64,000 bases of DNA, from NCBI GenBank assembly GCA_014529385.2, contig CM043966.1, positions 109,324,308-109,388,307 on the forward strand. Direction: 5' to 3'. The DNA comes from Adiantum capillus-veneris. Its lineage: Eukaryota; Streptophyta; Polypodiopsida; Polypodiales; Pteridaceae. The notes below the pieces were generated by a model. That model did not search any database and was not told the DNA's origin. It was given only the letters and a program-made list of their open reading frames with translations. The first letter of the stretch is position 1; every line of letters begins with the position of its first letter. This document shows, in pieces, positions 1-9,714 of the stretch. The position numbers were made by a program, and so were the translations under genes.

Positions 1-1602
1 TTGAGTTATGTTGTGTTGTTGACCCAGCGGTCAACAGACATTGTTACTGCTTTCTTGAATGGTGACATATTTGAGGAAATTTATGTAACGCAGCCTCGCG
101 ATTTTGTCAAGAAAGGACAACAGGACAAAGTGTGCAAATGTAACAAGGCTTTGTATGGGTTAAAGCAATCTCCTTGTGCCTGGTATGAGAAAGCTGACAC
201 TCATTTGGTCAAACAAGGATTTTATAACAGTCCAACAGAAAGAACACTGTATGTAAAGAGTGAGGGTGATGTACTTCTCATGATTATCATGGGATTTGAA
301 TTATTGTACATAATTAACTTAATTCATGAAGTGATCAGGACAGAATAGGAGGTATTTAAATTGAAAACTAGTTAGAGATATACAGTCATAACTACTACTT
401 AGTTGATAATGAACACTATGATAGACATTTAAAAACTTACAACTTATATAAATGACTAAGATGTGATAAATATAATAATAGGTGATGAGTGTAAAAGAGA
501 GTGTGAAGAGAAGAAGAGAGAGAGATAGAAAGGATAGTAGAAAATAAATTGATAGGAAATATAGAAGGATAGAAGCAAAACAGATAACATCACATTATGG
601 ACTATGTAGAAACAGTGATATACATCTTACAAGTGAGATGATATCAAACTAATTATAATAGAATAAGATGGAACAAAAAACATACAAATAAAGGCACAGA
701 GATGAATTATGGCATGATTTCATTGACTTATTCGATGCTGACACTTTCAAGATTGTTCTGTTGCATCAGGCCATACAGGCAGTGTGATGTATTGCCTTGT
801 GTCAAAAAAGTTACATAGAGACATTGCTATCTAAGTTTGGACTCGAGGATTGCAAACCTATTGCCACTCCCATGGAAACATGTTTGAAGTTGAGTCTACA
901 TGATGCTGGCGATCCTGCTGATGTCACTCTTTACCAAACAATTGTTGGCTACCCCATTTATGTATGCAACACGAGGCCAGATATTCAGCTTGCAATTTCA
1001 TGGGTCAACAGATTTATGCATAGCCCAGGGTCTAAGCATTGGCAGGTTGTCAAGAGGATTATCTGCTACCTTAGTGGTACTTTACATCTTGGCTTGTTTT
1101 ATCCCAAGGGGGATCATTGCCGCCAGACTTACATGCTTTTTCGGACTCAGATTGGGCTGGTTGTTTTGATACACGAGTGTCCACAAGTGGTTTTTGTTTC
1201 ATGCTTGGCAGTTCATGTATATCATGGTTGAGCAAGAAGTAACCTACTGTAGCCACTTCAAGTTGTGAGGTTGAGTACAGGGCAGTCTTCACAGCTACGG
1301 TTGTGTGTGTATGGCTCAGACGCCTTATGACTGATTTGGGTGTTGGACAGGACACTGCCAACACTATCTACACTAACAGTGAGAGCGCATTGGCAGTTGC
1401 GAGGAACCCAATTTTTCATGCTTGCACAAAGCACATTGAGGTGCATTACCACTATGTTAGAGAGAGGCTCTCAGCAGGAGAGATCAGCTTGGCTTATGTG
1501 CCAACACAGGACAACCTTGCAGATCTTTTCACAAAGGCATTGTCTCGTGAGAAGCTTGAAGCTTTCCGCAAAGCTTTGGGCTTACTCCCTTTTGTGGATT
1601 GA
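1..1602 (+). pseudogene. Copia element A: reverse transcriptase/RNase H remnant
   Basis: This is the 3' part of a Ty1-copia pol gene, cut off at the window start. Bases 1-290 encode reverse transcriptase palm sequence, including the copia hallmark ALYGLKQSPCAWYEK. Bases 797-1231 give the post-catalytic part (SYIETLLSKFGLEDCKPIATPME and TRPDIQLAISWVNRFM, quoted in pieces). Bases 1232-1602 give RNase H: SCEVEYRA, SESALAVARNP, TKHIEVHYHYV and an LFTKAL tail ending in a stop at 1600-1602. The YVDD catalytic box is missing because unrelated AT-rich DNA fills about 300-775, and there is an in-frame stop near 1230. It is therefore dead. The element continues after the CACTA insertion as polypurine tract and LTR at 6984-7220. 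Confidence 0.88.
300..775. other. AT-rich insertion or replacement in copia A
   Basis: Copia reading breaks off after LLMII (near 290) and resumes near 775 with FKIVLLHQAIQ-like sequence. The interval is AT-rich with no recognisable coding content. It replaces the segment that should hold the YVDD catalytic motif. I could not find clear terminal repeats or a target duplication, so it may be an insertion, a replacement or rearranged DNA. Confidence 0.5.
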
Positions 1603-1607
1603 TCATG

Positions 1608-1790
1608 CACTACAAAATAACCCAAAGTTATCGACACCCAATATATCGACGCCCGTACCTTTCCACGTCCATATCGACGTTCTTACACTTCGTCGATAAG
1701 TGCATCGATATGGAGGTGGAAATATGCGTAGAAAGGTTAAATTTTCCACGCGTATATCGACGCGCATATCGATGCCACAAAATTGGGGGG
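1608..1790 (+). repeat. CACTA 5' terminal inverted repeat and subterminal array
   Basis: It starts with CACTACAAAA and then carries several copies of a degenerate motif (ATATCGACG, CGTCGATAA, CATCGATATGG, GCGTATATCGACGCG) in both orientations over about 150 bp. In CACTA elements such subterminal repeats bind the element-encoded protein. Similar motifs recur at 6785-6900 near the other end. Confidence 0.8.
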
Positions 1791-1886
1791 AAAAAAGTCG
1801 AACCCGTGCATAGGGGCCATTTTCGCCCTCAACGTGCGCGCTCAGATCTTGGCCGAAACCTGCGCAGCAGGTATTATGGCACTCTT

Positions 1887-2026
1887 CCCCCCCCCCCCCC
1901 CCCCCCCCCCCTTGTCTCTCTCTCTCTCTCCCTCTCTCTCTCTATCTATCTCTCTCCACATCGTGTGTGTGTGTGTGTGTAGGAAAGAGATAGAGAGAGA
2001 GAGAGAGCGGTGTGTGTGTGTATGTA

Positions 2027-2079
<53 letters not shown>

Positions 2080-2144
2080 AATGTGTGTGTGTGTATATAT
2101 GTAGGAAAGAGAGAGAGCGAGCAGTGTGTGTGTGTGTGTAGGAA

Positions 2145-2204
<60 letters not shown>

Positions 2205-2216
2205 TGTGTGTGTGTA

Positions 2217-2254
<38 letters not shown>

Positions 2255-2335
2255 GTGTGTGCGTGTAGGAAATTAAAGAGAGAGATAGAGAGAGAAAAAT
2301 GTGCGTAGGAAATTAAAACTAGAGAGAGAGAGAGA
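1887..2335. repeat. Poly-C plus compound CT/GT/GA microsatellite
   Basis: A run of about 25 C is followed by CT repeats, GT repeats, and then several blocks of the pattern GTAGGAAAGAGAGAGA...GTGTGTGT. The recurring GTGTAGGAAAGAGA seed shows that a composite unit was amplified, not just dinucleotides. It lies inside the CACTA element, upstream of the transposase. Apparent reading frames here are repeat artefacts. Shorter GA and CT runs follow at 2762-2796 and 2843-2870. Confidence 0.9.
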
Positions 2336-2753
2336 GAATTATGGTTTACGTAAAAATTTAAAATTAAAGAAATAAATAAAATGAAATGTTATATTAACTC
2401 TTCAAAAGGCCAAAGTGACCTATGAGACCAGAAAGTTACAATGTGGTAGATCTGATACAAAGTCAGAATAGCAAGATGACAAAACGACAAAATAAAATAT
2501 TATGGAATCCTAAACTGTTGGGTGTGGACTAAGCAGCTAAAATAGCTAGCTAGGATAGGTAGATCATACGAGATCCAACATCTGTCGCTGGTGGCGGACC
2601 TCATCAATCTCCTCCATGGTCAATAGCCAAAGTGACTTGGATCATCTGATGCAGCCTCTGTCGATGTTGTGTAGTCTGGCCTCCGCAGTCGTGGGCGTCT
2701 AGATCTCCCTAGCTCAGTCGCTCGTTCGATCAGTACGTAGAGAGATAGGTAAG

Positions 2754-2799
<46 letters not shown>

Positions 2800-3009
2800 T
2801 TTAGGTTGGCTGACCAATTGCATGTGTGAAAAGGACAAAAACTCTCTCTATCTCTCTCTCTCTCTCCCTCTAGAAGAAACTATGGAACTAAAAGAGGCAA
2901 AGGGGTTTTGCTCGCTACATGCATTGCCATGTACAGCTGGGATTGCACGTATTTGTCTACCCATATAGGATTTGACCAATAAAGACGAGATTTTGACGCG
3001 GTGGTCCTG

Positions 3010-3045
3010 ATCTCCGTACACCTCTGGACCGAGGTGTACGGAGAT
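3010..3045. other. Perfect 15-bp hairpin upstream of CACTA transposase
   Basis: ATCTCCGTACACCTC (3010-3024) and GAGGTGTACGGAGAT (3031-3045) are perfect reverse complements separated by six bases. The hairpin ends 78 bp before the ATG at 3124. It could be a paired binding site for an element protein or a transcript structure. No function can be shown from sequence alone. Confidence 0.75.
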
Positions 3046-3123
3046 TGGGCAAGACTAGAGAATGCAAGGTAGTTTACATTGTGAGGAGTATATATATTAA
3101 AACAACATCCATAATCATTGTAG

Positions 3124-4806
3124 ATGGCAACGTCATCAACTAACATGGAGGAAAAGATTGCATTCTTGTGCACACTGTGCAAGTATCAAATCCTGCGCAA
3201 GCGTAGGATATGTAATGAGCATGTGCACAAGTACGGAGAGTTTGCTAAAGAAACCGTACAGAATCTACGATACAACTCCTACAGAACGGGCATTGATTTT
3301 TGCGACATAGCACCTACATCTGAGAGAGAGAGAAAGAAAAAGATTATGCGTGAAGGTCCGACCAATATAGAGCCAAGGATGGAAGCATAAAAGGACTTAC
3401 AGACAGAAGACGACGGCATGGAGGAGATGCTGGATGCCTTCTTCCAGACAAGCAAGGAGAATGCTAACGAAGCATCACCAGAAGCCGTGCGCCTATCTCT
3501 TGAAGACATGTTGAGAAAATTGGCACGTCAACCAATTTATGAAGGTGCCAAAATATCGACGCTTCGTACTTGTCTGGCATTTTTGAATCTTCAGTCAGTG
3601 TACGGGTGGTCAGATGCAAGCATCACTGCTTTGTTTAGGTACGTAATTTACAAAAGAGATTTTCCGATTGCAACGGTGATGTTCTTGGAGAGCTTTTTAA
3701 TTTAATGTGGCTTAAATAGGTTGTTGCAGGAGAAACTTCTCCCGTCTCGCAATGAAATGGACCCCTCAAGGCCAGACACAAAGCAACTATTGACCTCAGT
3801 TGGCTTGGACTACAACAAGATTCATGCATGTCCAAATGGCTGCATTCTTTTTCACAATGAATTTGCCTGTCGTGTCCTAAGTGCGGAGCAATGCGCTACA
3901 AACAAGATGCAGTTGGAGAGACAGTGCCAGCTAGAGTGTTGCGGCATTTACCTATTATTCCTAGGATAAAAAGCATGTTTCGTTGTGCTTCCATTGCCAA
4001 GTTAATACAGTGGCATTCTACGAATAGATCCACTGACGCAACATTTAGGGTGCCCTACTGATTCAAAGGCCTGGAGACACATTGAAGATACATGGCCACA
4101 TTTTAAGAGTGAACCATGCAATTTGCCTTTGGGCATGGCAATGGATGGAGTCAATCCATTTGGCTTGAGAAGCTCATCATGGAGCACTTGGCGTGTGTGT
4201 CTTATCAATTACAACCTCCTGCCGTGGCTTGCCATCAAGAAAGGTCATTTGATATTAAGCTTGATTGTACCTAGTAAGTTATCCTGAAAGTAAGCTTCAG
4301 GCATTTTGAGATGTTCTTTGGATGTGAAGTGGTTCAAGGTGATTACTTCTGGTCGCAATGCAAAGGTACGCACACATGGAAACAAACTTGTGCAAATAGA
4401 TTCTACAAAGGTTTGGACAGATGCGAGCGACACATTTGCTCTCCTCAAACATTGCGAGCAAGTGGTCTTTGTACCGGACCCTCGAGAGCGACAATGGTGG
4501 TTTGTGGTTCAGGTTGCTCCAAGAAATAAACAAGTATTTGAAGGGCAAGAGCTCGTGGAGGAAAGTCAGTCAGATGACGTCCATACTACTATGACATTAG
4601 ATGAGATGGACGAAGGTATGGCAGAGGAAGCTGACAGATATACGAGGGATGACGCAAACGAGGCAGAATTGACACTTGTAGATGAAGATGCATTGGATGA
4701 AGAAAATATGCCAGAACGAGTTGGGACAGAGTTATGTTTGCAATTAGAGATAGACGATGATACGGTGCAAGATCTTATCAATGATGCCTCACTCGTCGAA
4801 GCCTAG
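3124..4806 (+). pseudogene. TNP2-like CACTA transposase, internally deleted
   Basis: It begins MATSSTNMEEK. The conserved TNP2 N-terminal part follows (LNLQSVYGWSDASITALF, then SRNEMDPS, then IHACPNGCILF with a CPKCG pair), matching the family's Cys-rich leader. Transposase_21-type sequence follows at about 3980-4260 (MAMDGVNPFGLRSSSWSTW, INYNLLPWLAIKKGHLIL). A DUF4216-like C-terminal domain (VVFVPDPRERQWWFVVQVAPR, in pieces) and an acidic tail fill 4306-4806. A frame-preserving GT-AG intron is visible at 3639-3719. Lesions are an in-frame TAA at 3388, frameshifts near 3870 and 4060, and a deletion near 4265-4305 that removed most of the catalytic core. It is not functional. The family assignment is firm. 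Confidence 0.85.
3639..3719 (+). other. Intron in the CACTA transposase gene
   Basis: The donor is TTTAG|GTACGT and the acceptor is TTAAATAG|GTTG. Joining the flanks keeps the reading frame and restores the family sequence ALFR-LLQEKLLPSRN across the junction. Without splicing the frame stops shortly after 3700. It is 81 bp long, a normal size for a plant intron. Confidence 0.75.
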
Positions 4807-4913
4807 GCCTGTAAGTGTTTGTGTGAAGACGTTGATTTAAAATAAATCTTAAAGTTAATTTAAACAACTGTGTTCTGACGCTTTATTTTACTTTCTTTCT
4901 GCAGGACTTTAGT

Positions 4914-5775
4914 ATGGCAGACCAATTTTCAGATCCCACTTCTATGAGTGCAAATGCATTCATGGGCTTCGTCACACGGATGACACTTGCTCAGATGGCA
5001 GAGGCTTCTCAGTAGTGGGTAGCCAGAGGCACGGGTACTATGCCTCCGGGCTTCACACCCGAGGGTCCGACGCCTAGGGGGGGGGGGGGACGCCTATGGG
5101 GGAGGGACGCCTACGGGTACGACGCCTGCTTCTCCCATCACGGCCGCTTCGACACCTAGAGGTGGGGCAGAGGCGGGTATTTCCTCATCTCCGCAGCACA
5201 TGCGCACTCGCCGATCTCGGCGATCGTCACGTGGAGGTGGTGGTTGCTATGGAGGAGGGTCCACAGATGCTTCGACCCCTCCTCACTCACGACCCTCGTC
5301 CTACCTAGGCACACCTCTCGACACACCTCTTGGCACACCTCGGACACCTTGGGGGACACACGATCCTAGTGCCTCGAAGCTCTATACTATACGGGAAGAT
5401 GGTTCTGTGGACATGGATAGAGTCCGGACTGAGATGAGACAGAAGATTTGCCAGCTCGCGGAGCTGCAGTTTTCGACTAGCATTCTGACGTCTTGGCTTG
5501 AGCAGGATGAGGACAAAGTCAGGTACATAGTGGAGACCATCCTAAGAGATTACCAGCCTGCTCCGGGTTCAAACGTTGTTCCGAGGAGGTGGATCAAGGG
5601 TGTTGCAGGGGACACCGTGAAACATCGACGAGATGCAGCTCGGAATGCTTTCAGGACTGGCTTGCCGAAGCCTTCGGGCATCCCACACGAGACGTGGCTG
5701 CAGATCAAGAAGGATGAGCGGACGCGGACACGCGGTTCAGACAATAGCGTGAGGCTGCACAGATACAACAGATGA
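4914..5775 (+). pseudogene. Second CACTA gene (TNPA/Transposase_24-like), broken
   Basis: A likely acceptor (TTTCTTTCTGCAG) precedes ATG at 4914 (MADQFSDPTSMSANAFMG). A stop lies at 5013-5015, and a run of about 13 G near 5079-5091 shifts the frame. The main open part runs to 5775: a Ser/Gly/Thr-Pro-rich stretch with TPLDTPLGTPRTP repeats, then a globular-looking region (DMDRVRTEMRQKICQLAELQ, LRDYQPAPGSNVVPRRWI) and a basic tail ending RLHRYNR. CACTA elements usually encode a second, DNA-binding protein downstream of TNP2, and position and strand fit. The match is by position and general character, not by a diagnostic motif. Possible further short exons lie at 5918-6180. Confidence 0.55.
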
Positions 5776-6199
5776 CCAGTGGGACATCTCATCTTGGCAG
5801 CAGAGGCTTCGACACCTTTTGCTATGAGTTTGTGAGTTTCTAATCCAATCTTAACCATGGCGTTTCTTAAAACGCGATGAATCATGTATTCTTATTACTT
5901 TGAATTTTGTATAAGCGCAGAATCTTGCGATGCATCGAGCCTCGACACACTAGGAGGAGTTAGATGGATATCGCATAGGTATCTATGAAGTATTGAATGA
6001 TCTTGATGCTTCACGAGAGCCTCTAGACTGGGAGTCCTTACAGTCTCGTTGATCGCTTGAGGTGAGACGTTAATATGTGTGAGTTGATTTAATTAAGTAA
6101 GTATATGTGAAATAATATCAATACTAATTTTGTGAGTTGTCGTATGTGCAGGTTGTGACGCCTAGTCATCAGTGGACCGGATTTCATACATATGCTTTG

Positions 6200-6530
6200 T
6201 GAGATACACACACGCTTCTGTGTCTCTTTTTTGTATAGACATATATGGTTATGGTTCTTGTTCAGACAGTTATTGTTTTTCTTATGGTTATGGTTATTGT
6301 CATTGTCATTGTATAGACATGGTTATTTCTCCTATTCTTGTATAGACATAGTTATGGTTCAGGTTTTGTTATGCTTATGGTTATTGTTAATTTTGTTTAT
6401 GGTTATGGTTATCTGCATTATGGTTATGATCAAAGTGGTTATGGCCGGTTATGGTTTTGCACAAATTAAGTTCGTTATGGTTATGCTTTTAAGTTGGTAC
6501 GGTTATGGTTTTGCACAAAGCTCATTTCAT
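6200..6530 (+). repeat. TTATGG-rich degenerate tandem repeat
   Basis: It consists of repeated TTATGGTTATGGTTATTG-like units with scattered variants, inside the CACTA element after its second gene. Any open frame here is a by-product of the simple repeat. Confidence 0.75.
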
Positions 6531-6688
6531 TTCTTTCATTGGCCTTAAATCTCATGTGAGATCCTACATGGATAGCATATAGGAGGCGTATACATGATAT
6601 GGTTTTTTTTTAAAAAATTATATAAAAACGAAGGAAAATTTACCGAAATTTCTATGGGAGCACGGTTGATTTTTGTGCTGCTTGCTTT

Positions 6689-6772
6689 CTTGGGCAGAGG
6701 ACAGGCAGTCTCGCTGTGGCTGTGTCCATCTTTTCATTAGGCACAAGCCAAGCTGCCTGTCCTCTGCTCAAG
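6689..6772. other. 21-bp inverted repeat (hairpin) near the CACTA 3' end
   Basis: GCAGAGGACAGGCAG at 6694-6708 is the exact reverse complement of CTGCCTGTCCTCTGC at 6753-6767. Extending outward to TCTTG gives about 20 of 21 paired bases around a loop of about 44 bases. It lies between the repeat at 6200-6530 and the subterminal array. Confidence 0.75.
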
Positions 6773-6774
6773 AT

Positions 6775-6919
6775 TTTTTTTTTCTGTTATGTTCGTCGCT
6801 ATGCGCGTCGCTTTGCCCATCGCTATAGTCGTCGGAATATGTGTCGATTAAAGTAGTGACGAGCATAACAACGAAATGCATCGATATGAGCGTCAAAGGT
6901 CCCCTTTTTTGTTGTAGTG
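6775..6919 (+). repeat. CACTA 3' subterminal array and terminal inverted repeat
   Basis: Motifs GTCGCTATGCGCGTCGC, ATCGCTATAGTCGTCGG and GCATCGATATGAGCGTC mirror the 5' array. The end is TTTTTTGTTGTAGTG, the reverse complement of the CACTA start, followed by the ATG duplication. Confidence 0.8.
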
Positions 6920-6983
6920 ATGTCCTCAGGGCATGGAACTTCCCTTTACTCATGTGCCAGCTGTCGTTCACCGCATCACTCCA

Positions 6984-7220
6984 GGGGGGATTTGTTACCA
7001 TATACATGTAGTAGTTATGTGTGTGAACACACTAGGACCGCCGGGGCATTTTTTCCCTCTTTAGGAGGTTTTTTTCCCCGTGCATTGTATATACGCCCAT
7101 CACTCTAGGGCTATCTATCTTTTCATTGCACACTAAGTAACACACTCTCTATTGTGTGCCTTGAGCTTCCTTCGTCTTCTCCAAGCTGTGTGCGTTTCTT
7201 TGTAACCCTAATTCTCTTCA
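6984..7220 (+). repeat. Copia A polypurine tract and 3' LTR
   Basis: The purine tract AGGGGGGA (6983-6990) is followed by TGTTACCATATACATG at 6993, the expected TG start of an LTR. A probable TATA (TGTATATAC, about 7086) lies inside. The end is called at ATTCTCTTCA (7220) because it closes with CA and the next sequence is unrelated gypsy DNA. The 5' LTR is outside the window, so the end and any target duplication cannot be confirmed. Confidence 0.65.
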
Positions 7221-7270
7221 GGTTGTCTCTAATGACTAGAAGTTGATCATCCATTTCTTACAGGATAGAC

Positions 7271-7519
7271 TTAGCGGCAGGAACATGAAGAGCTGGGTCG
7301 GCTAATCGAAGAGGGACTAAACATGGCTTTAAAGCGTGACATTCCGAAGCTGCGATGGTGAGAAGAGTTATAAGCAAAATCAACTAGGGGAAGAAACTTG
7401 ATCCATTGCTAGGGCTGCTGGTTGCAATATGCTTGAAGCATATCTTCAATGACTTGATTCACTCGCTCAGTTTGACCATCAGTATCCGGATGATATGCTG
7501 AGATGAAATTCAATTGGGT
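7271..7519 (-). pseudogene. Ty3-gypsy integrase fragment
   Basis: Read on the minus strand, the frame gives FISAYHPDTDGQTERVNQVI (the gypsy integrase core around its catalytic Glu), then WIKFLPLVDFAYNSSHHRSF, with one in-frame stop between them. This is a strong match to plant chromovirus-type integrase (family consensus YHPQTDGQTERVNQ). Nothing upstream or downstream on this strand continues it recognisably. It is a truncated relic that copia A appears to have entered. Confidence 0.85.
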
Positions 7520-9585
7520 ACCCAGAGGATAAGGTGTCTCAACATGACTAACGTGTTCTTGGGTTCGGCTATCCCCATTCTTTCAGAACTATCCTATAAA
7601 CTTCTTCTTCTTGAATATTCCAAGCCATCAATAATTTCAAAATGAGTCTTGCTATATATGTTTATAGCTTTATCTGTGGCTAATCAGAAGAAATTCTTGG
7701 ATTTCATCAATATTACTCAAAATTATCTTCCAATCGATGTCCCAAAAATTAATTCTTCATGTGGTAGCTACTTTACACGATCTTGCTCCTTATTACTAAG
7801 ATTAAGGGAGAAAGACAAGTAAAGCTCAATAAATGTTTCATCCATGCCACTTTCACGTGTCTTCGCACAAGTGCATGCGTATTCATTCATTTATGCCACT
7901 TCCATCCGTCTTCGCACAAGTGCATTACCTATTCTTTTACAAATTTCTATATCGTTCATTTCCAACTTTACTCACACTTTCCACTTGCTTAAATCCCCTA
8001 GAGACATCCTACCTGGTCTCGCTCGTCCCCGATTACCCATTTTTATCACACGTAGTCCTAGCGTTTAACATAAAAAAAATTAAATCAACATCCGGCCATT
8101 TGATCCTCCGGATCCACCCAGCCACCAAACCATTTCATGAAAATCCCTTCCCGAGGTAGTACTAATTAACTACTACAAAATCAGGAAAACAGTATATCAG
8201 ACATAGTCAGACAACAAACAACATACAATCTGTTGCATACCCTAGTTCAGGAAAATTCATCCGGTTGTTCCCACCAGATCTTTATTTAAAAACTTTTAAT
8301 TCATTTCTTTACCTTTATCTGCTACAATTAGCTTGTAACTAGTTTCCTAACTAATCATGCAACATATTTAGTTTCAACCAATTCATCTTGCCTCACTCAG
8401 GACCAAGATAATCGGTTACAAGCCATCAAAATGGCAGCACCTTCACAATATTTCCCTGAATTAAGTGTTTGGGAAAGGCTCATCAAGTCATTTAATCATT
8501 CCTTCCCAAGCATTTTATTTCGAGAGGTATAGCACCATCTGGTGAAAGATGCACACGATAGCCCCTATATTCCTAGCTTTTCTAGTTCCTTTTTAAGCAA
8601 CCAAATCAAACAAATTTCCTTGATTAAATTCACATTATCCTCCCTGAGTATGACCTTCTCATCCAACTATTGGCATTAGGCCATACCCAGATTATGACCG
8701 TTTTCCAATAAGAAACTACGGGTACTTGATCACCCACACGGGGAAAAATAAAACAAACCCAATTTATCCCTTATCCCTCGGGCATGAATGACCTAGGTAT
8801 AGCAAACTTGCCGGGGGTGACGCTGTCCTAGCCGAAAAGGGCCAATCTCCATCAAGTTTCCCAAGAGAATCCTCTCAATGGGCCGGACTTTCAATCAAAT
8901 TAACCCCAAGAAGATCCATCTTGGTTTCCGGTTATTTTTAGACAATCTTTAAAACTCCTAGTTAAATCTATGTTTTGCAATGGGCTATCCCTATCACCTC
9001 TCGAGATTCCTTTTTAACTCCTAGTTGGTAATTTTCAGGTTCATTCATTTATCAACCTTAATTCCTACTTTCATTAATTATCTACCGGCCAAGTTTATTT
9101 ATAAAATACAAGCGAGTTTTTTCCATACGCATTTGATGTCTCTTCAAAAATGTCAACTTTTCAAGTTTAATCCCCATTTTGTACGATTCCCAGGTTTTTG
9201 CAATTATTTGCCATCCATGGGGCATCTCCATGGAAGCTTGTAGAGTTTTCGGTTCAAAACAACACGGAGATGAATTCCGCGAAGTTATCCCGTATCTCCC
9301 CCATCCCGTATTTGTAAACAAACTTAAAATTGACAACTTTAAAAATACTCTTCAATACCGAAAATTGACCTACTTCTATTGAGCTTAGACAACTACTGTT
9401 TTCTTATGGTGCCTAGGTTTCCATTTAGGAAGCTAAAAGGTCGTCCTATAATTTATGAGTCTACGAGCTTTCCATTAAAGCTTAGAAGAGAGGATTATAA
9501 TCATACATTCTTCCTACCGTAAAGACACATGCAAACCCTAAGCTTGAATACCATAATGAGACTAAACCTTTCTCTCTTTAATGAG
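7520..9585. other. Uncharacterised intergenic DNA
   Basis: I see no protein motif, RNA gene or clear terminal repeat here. Short open frames on both strands lack recognisable domains. A 71-bp near-duplication (TGCCACTTTCACGTGTCTTCGCACAAGTGCAT and variants, in pieces) occurs at 7845-7925. It may be degraded gypsy LTR or internal sequence belonging with the integrase scrap. Confidence 0.5.
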
Positions 9586-9685
9586 ACAAGGTTTCCATGG
9601 AAGCTTAACCCTAATCACACAAGGTCACCATGGAAGCTTAACCCTAATCACACACAAAGTCACCATGGAAGCTAAACCCTAAATT
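9586..9685 (+). repeat. 37-bp tandem repeat, three copies
   Basis: Three successive units contain CAAGGT(T/C)(T/A)CCATGGAAGC and TTAACCCTAATCACAC. It shares the AAGCTTAACCCTAA core with the larger array that follows and may be its seed or an older relative. Confidence 0.75.
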
Positions 9686-9714
9686 GCAAGCTTGTCTTTC
9701 AATGCTTTTCCTAA

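Larger units (their letters stand above)
1608..6919 (+). mobile_element. CACTA (En/Spm-type) DNA transposon, complete ends
   Basis: The 5' end reads CACTACAAAATAACCC and the 3' end reads TTTTTTGTTGTAGTG, the inverted CACTA terminus. The 3 bases before (1605-1607) and after (6920-6922) are both ATG, the 3-bp target duplication expected of CACTA elements. Both subterminal regions are rich in short TCGACG/ATCGATAT/GTCG motifs, the usual kind of transposase binding array. Inside, on the plus strand, lie a TNP2-like transposase pseudogene and a second ORF. The element landed a few bases after the stop codon of copia A. At 5312 bp it is shorter than typical autonomous copies because the middle of the transposase is missing, so it is probably non-autonomous. 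Confidence 0.9.

Noticed and set aside
1783-2308. Long open frames rich in Arg/Glu or Cys/Val/Leu/Ser
   Set aside because: They are translations of GA/GT/CT microsatellites and have no gene-like composition.
6192-6548. 118-codon hydrophobic frame, possibly a membrane protein
   Set aside because: It is a TTATGG simple repeat giving Leu/Val/Met; no other support.
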